A stretch of 7,137 bases of DNA from Roseovarius sp. Its GTDB lineage: Bacteria > Pseudomonadota > Alphaproteobacteria > Rhodobacterales > Rhodobacteraceae. The stretch is taken from contig SLDH01000332.1 in NCBI GenBank assembly GCA_007125415.1, positions 1 through 7,137 on the forward strand, read 5' to 3'. A program made the translations under genes and the position numbers. Positions within the stretch are counted from its first letter, which is position 1. The number at the start of each line of letters is the position of its first letter. The notes under the pieces are model-generated. The model made no database searches. It was not told where the DNA came from and saw only the letters and a program-made list of their open reading frames with translations. Positions 6,079 through 7,137 of this stretch are shown here, in pieces.

Positions 6079-6288
6079 ATGTTTACCTATGCCAGAGCCT
6101 TCCCCATCGCCGATGCATCCCTTGGCAGGCTGCTTGTCACACTGCGCGCAGGCGTGGCAGTCGCCCGTGAGCGGCGCGCGCTTGCACGGCTGGACGCAAG
6201 AGAACTCGACGATATCGGAATCAACCCGGCTGCGGCCGCGGCGGAGGTCGCTCGCCCGTTCTGGGACATTCCCGCGGAGCGCCGGTGA
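6079..6288 (+). CDS. small DUF1127-domain protein
   Basis: A 69-residue basic protein. The DUF1127 core is at about 29-62: ARERRALARLDARELDDIG (29-47) then an Ala-rich turn and EVARPFW (56-62). The N-terminal 28 residues (MFTYARAFPIADASLGRLL...) are a hydrophobic/amphipathic helix common to the family. Family members in alphaproteobacteria are small Arg-rich proteins. Some have been tied to RNA binding, small-RNA maturation and growth or phosphate regulation, as with CcaF1 of Rhodobacter sphaeroides. Whether this one binds RNA is inference. Start choice: ATG 6079 has GGAAAG (6065-6070) eight bases upstream and begins the usual family N-terminus. An in-frame ATG at 6013 lies inside the lysR promoter and is rejected. 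It is divergent from the LysR gene and has no CCUCCUCCC-type small-RNA motif in the downstream gap. Confidence 0.85.
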   Translation: MFTYARAFPIADASLGRLLVTLRAGVAVARERRALARLDARELDDIGINPAAAAAEVARPFWDIPAERR

Positions 6289-6336
6289 GTATTGCCGGCC
6301 AAAAGGCCCATCTGACAAAACCACGCAGTCAAAAGA

Positions 6337-6366
6337 CTTGAAAACACGGGCCATTCAACCGATATT
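6337..6366 (+). promoter_or_regulatory. promoter of the BI-1/YccA gene
   Basis: TTGAAA (6338-6343) matches five of six -35 bases and GATATT (6361-6366) four of six -10 bases, with a 17-base spacer. The start would be near 6373, about 45 bases before the gene. The -35 box reads CTTGAAA and the -10 side reads ACCGATAT, which also partly resembles a sigma-32 (RpoH) promoter (CTTGAA and CCCCATNT, spacer about 15). It shows that the BI-1 gene need not depend on transcription from DUF1127. Confidence 0.55.
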
Positions 6367-6373
6367 GCACAAG

Positions 6374-6390
6374 AACCCGAACTCTGGGTT
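6374..6390 (+). other. small hairpin at the 5' end of the BI-1 leader
   Basis: AACCC (6374-6378) can pair with GGGTT (6386-6390) around a 7-base loop, right after the predicted transcription start. With only five pairs it could be a 5'-end stabilising stem or chance. No T-run follows, so it is not a terminator. Confidence 0.25.
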
Positions 6391-6417
6391 GGGGTATGTC
6401 CATAATCGGAGGCTTGA

Positions 6418-7137
6418 ATGGCTGAACTGAACACAATCCGGACGGCGGCCGGCACCCGCACCGCCCAGATTGATGAGGGCCTGCGCGCCCATATGAACAA
6501 GGTCTACGGCACGATGTCCGTAGGCATGGTGATCACGTTCCTCGCGGCCTGGGCCGTGGGCAACAATGCGGCGATGATGAATGCGCTCTTTACCGGCTTT
6601 ACCCGGTATATCGTGATGTTCGCGCCACTGATCATGGTGTTTGCCTTTGGTGCGATGATCAACAGACTGTCCTATGCAGGGGCGCAACTGTTCTTCTACA
6701 CCTTCGCTGCGGTGATGGGTGTGTCGATCAGCTACATCTTCGTCGTCTTCACAGACTTCTCGATCGCACAGATCTTTCTGGTGACGGCGATTTCCTTCGC
6801 TGGCCTGTCGCTGTGGGGCTACACTACCAAGAAAGACATCTCGGGCTGGGGCAGCTTCCTGATCATGGGGCTGATCGGCATCATTGTGGCCATGGTCATC
6901 AACATCTTCATCGGCTCGCCCGCGATCATGTTTGCGGTGTCGGTCCTTGGTGTGCTGATCTTCGCGGGCCTGACCGCCTATGACACGCAGAACATCAAGA
7001 ACACCTACCTCGCCCATGCTCATCAGGGCGATGCCGAGTGGCTTGGCAAAGCCGGCATCATGGGGGCGCTCAGCCTCTACCTGAACTTCATCAACATGTT
7101 CATGATGCTGCTGAGCCTGTTCGGCAATCGCGAGTAA
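6418..7137 (+). CDS. Bax inhibitor-1/YccA-family membrane protein
   Basis: A complete 239-residue inner-membrane protein of the BI-1 (TMBIM/LFG) superfamily, ending exactly at the window edge. After a polar N-terminus (1-26) there are about seven hydrophobic segments: roughly 30-48, 62-82, 89-110, 115-133, 143-164, 168-186 and 212-235. The conserved signature GLTAYDTQNIKN lies at about 183-194, with the Asp of the proposed pH/Ca2+ sensor. The last helix reads ALSLYLNFINMFMMLLSLFG. Bacterial relatives include YetJ, a pH-sensitive Ca2+ leak channel, and E. coli YccA, which interacts with the protease FtsH. Which role applies here is not decided by sequence. Start choice: ATG 6418 has GGAGG five bases upstream. 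It lies 129 bases downstream of the DUF1127 gene and has its own promoter. Confidence 0.94.
   Translation: MAELNTIRTAAGTRTAQIDEGLRAHMNKVYGTMSVGMVITFLAAWAVGNNAAMMNALFTGFTRYIVMFAPLIMVFAFGAMINRLSYAGAQLFFYTFAAVMGVSISYIFVVFTDFSIAQIFLVTAISFAGLSLWGYTTKKDISGWGSFLIMGLIGIIVAMVINIFIGSPAIMFAVSVLGVLIFAGLTAYDTQNIKNTYLAHAHQGDAEWLGKAGIMGALSLYLNFINMFMMLLSLFGNRE

Noticed and set aside
6296..6308. GGCC-AAAA-GGCC hairpin after the DUF1127 gene as a terminator
   Set aside because: It has a four-pair stem from a self-complementary GGCC and no T-run; too weak to support.
6355..7023. 222-codon minus-strand frame opposite the BI-1 gene
   Set aside because: It is a His/Asp/Arg-rich antisense shadow of a hydrophobic membrane protein, typical of reverse-complemented Leu/Ile/Met/Val codons.
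1..7137. Defence, mobile or novel multi-gene system
   Set aside because: All eight genes fall into familiar chromosomal families with similar composition. No transposase, integrase, toxin-antitoxin pair, nuclease, repeat array or terminal repeat was seen.

Overview
The window is chromosomal DNA from a GC-rich alphaproteobacterium, most likely a Rhodobacterales (Roseobacter/Rhodobacter-type) species. The support is protein style rather than a phylogenetic marker: a VDVHVG-type XRE regulator, a short arginine-rich DUF1127 protein, an IMPase-type histidinol-phosphatase, and a complete MgtE with its cytoplasmic gating domains. No rRNA, tRNA, transposase, integrase, phage gene, CRISPR array or long repeat is visible. 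It reads as ordinary core-type chromosome with eight protein genes, one of them cut by the left edge.

Left block (about 1-3860), all minus strand. Reading from right to left the order is an XRE-family regulator, a histidinol-phosphatase-like enzyme (hisN-type, apparent TTG start), a small exported CAP-domain protein, the Mg2+ channel/transporter mgtE, and a 5-formyltetrahydrofolate cyclo-ligase. The cyclo-ligase ATG shares one base with the mgtE stop codon (TGATG), and its 3' part lies outside the window. The XRE and hisN genes are 61 bases apart and may be co-transcribed. CAP and mgtE each have a longer leader (106 and 232 bases).

Middle block (about 3844-5960). A 295-base intergenic region separates the leftward XRE gene from a rightward zinc-free quinone oxidoreductase-type MDR gene. 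That gene runs tail to tail into a leftward LysR regulator, and the two coding regions overlap by 14 bases at their 3' ends.

Right block (about 5961-7137). The LysR gene is divergent from a small DUF1127 gene. Their 118-base shared region contains a good leftward promoter, overlapped by a CGGATG-N14-CATCCG dyad, and a tandem ATGCAAA repeat. The DUF1127 gene is followed by a Bax inhibitor-1/YccA-family membrane protein. That gene has its own promoter (CTTGAAA / GATATT), which also partly resembles a heat-shock sigma factor site, and it ends exactly at the right edge.

Functionally the genes are a mix: Mg2+ homeostasis, one-carbon and histidine metabolism, envelope proteins, redox enzymology and three regulators. 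I see no convincing new multi-gene system. The parts most worth a second look are the LysR/DUF1127 control region, the BI-1 promoter, the TTG start of hisN and the dyad upstream of the XRE gene.
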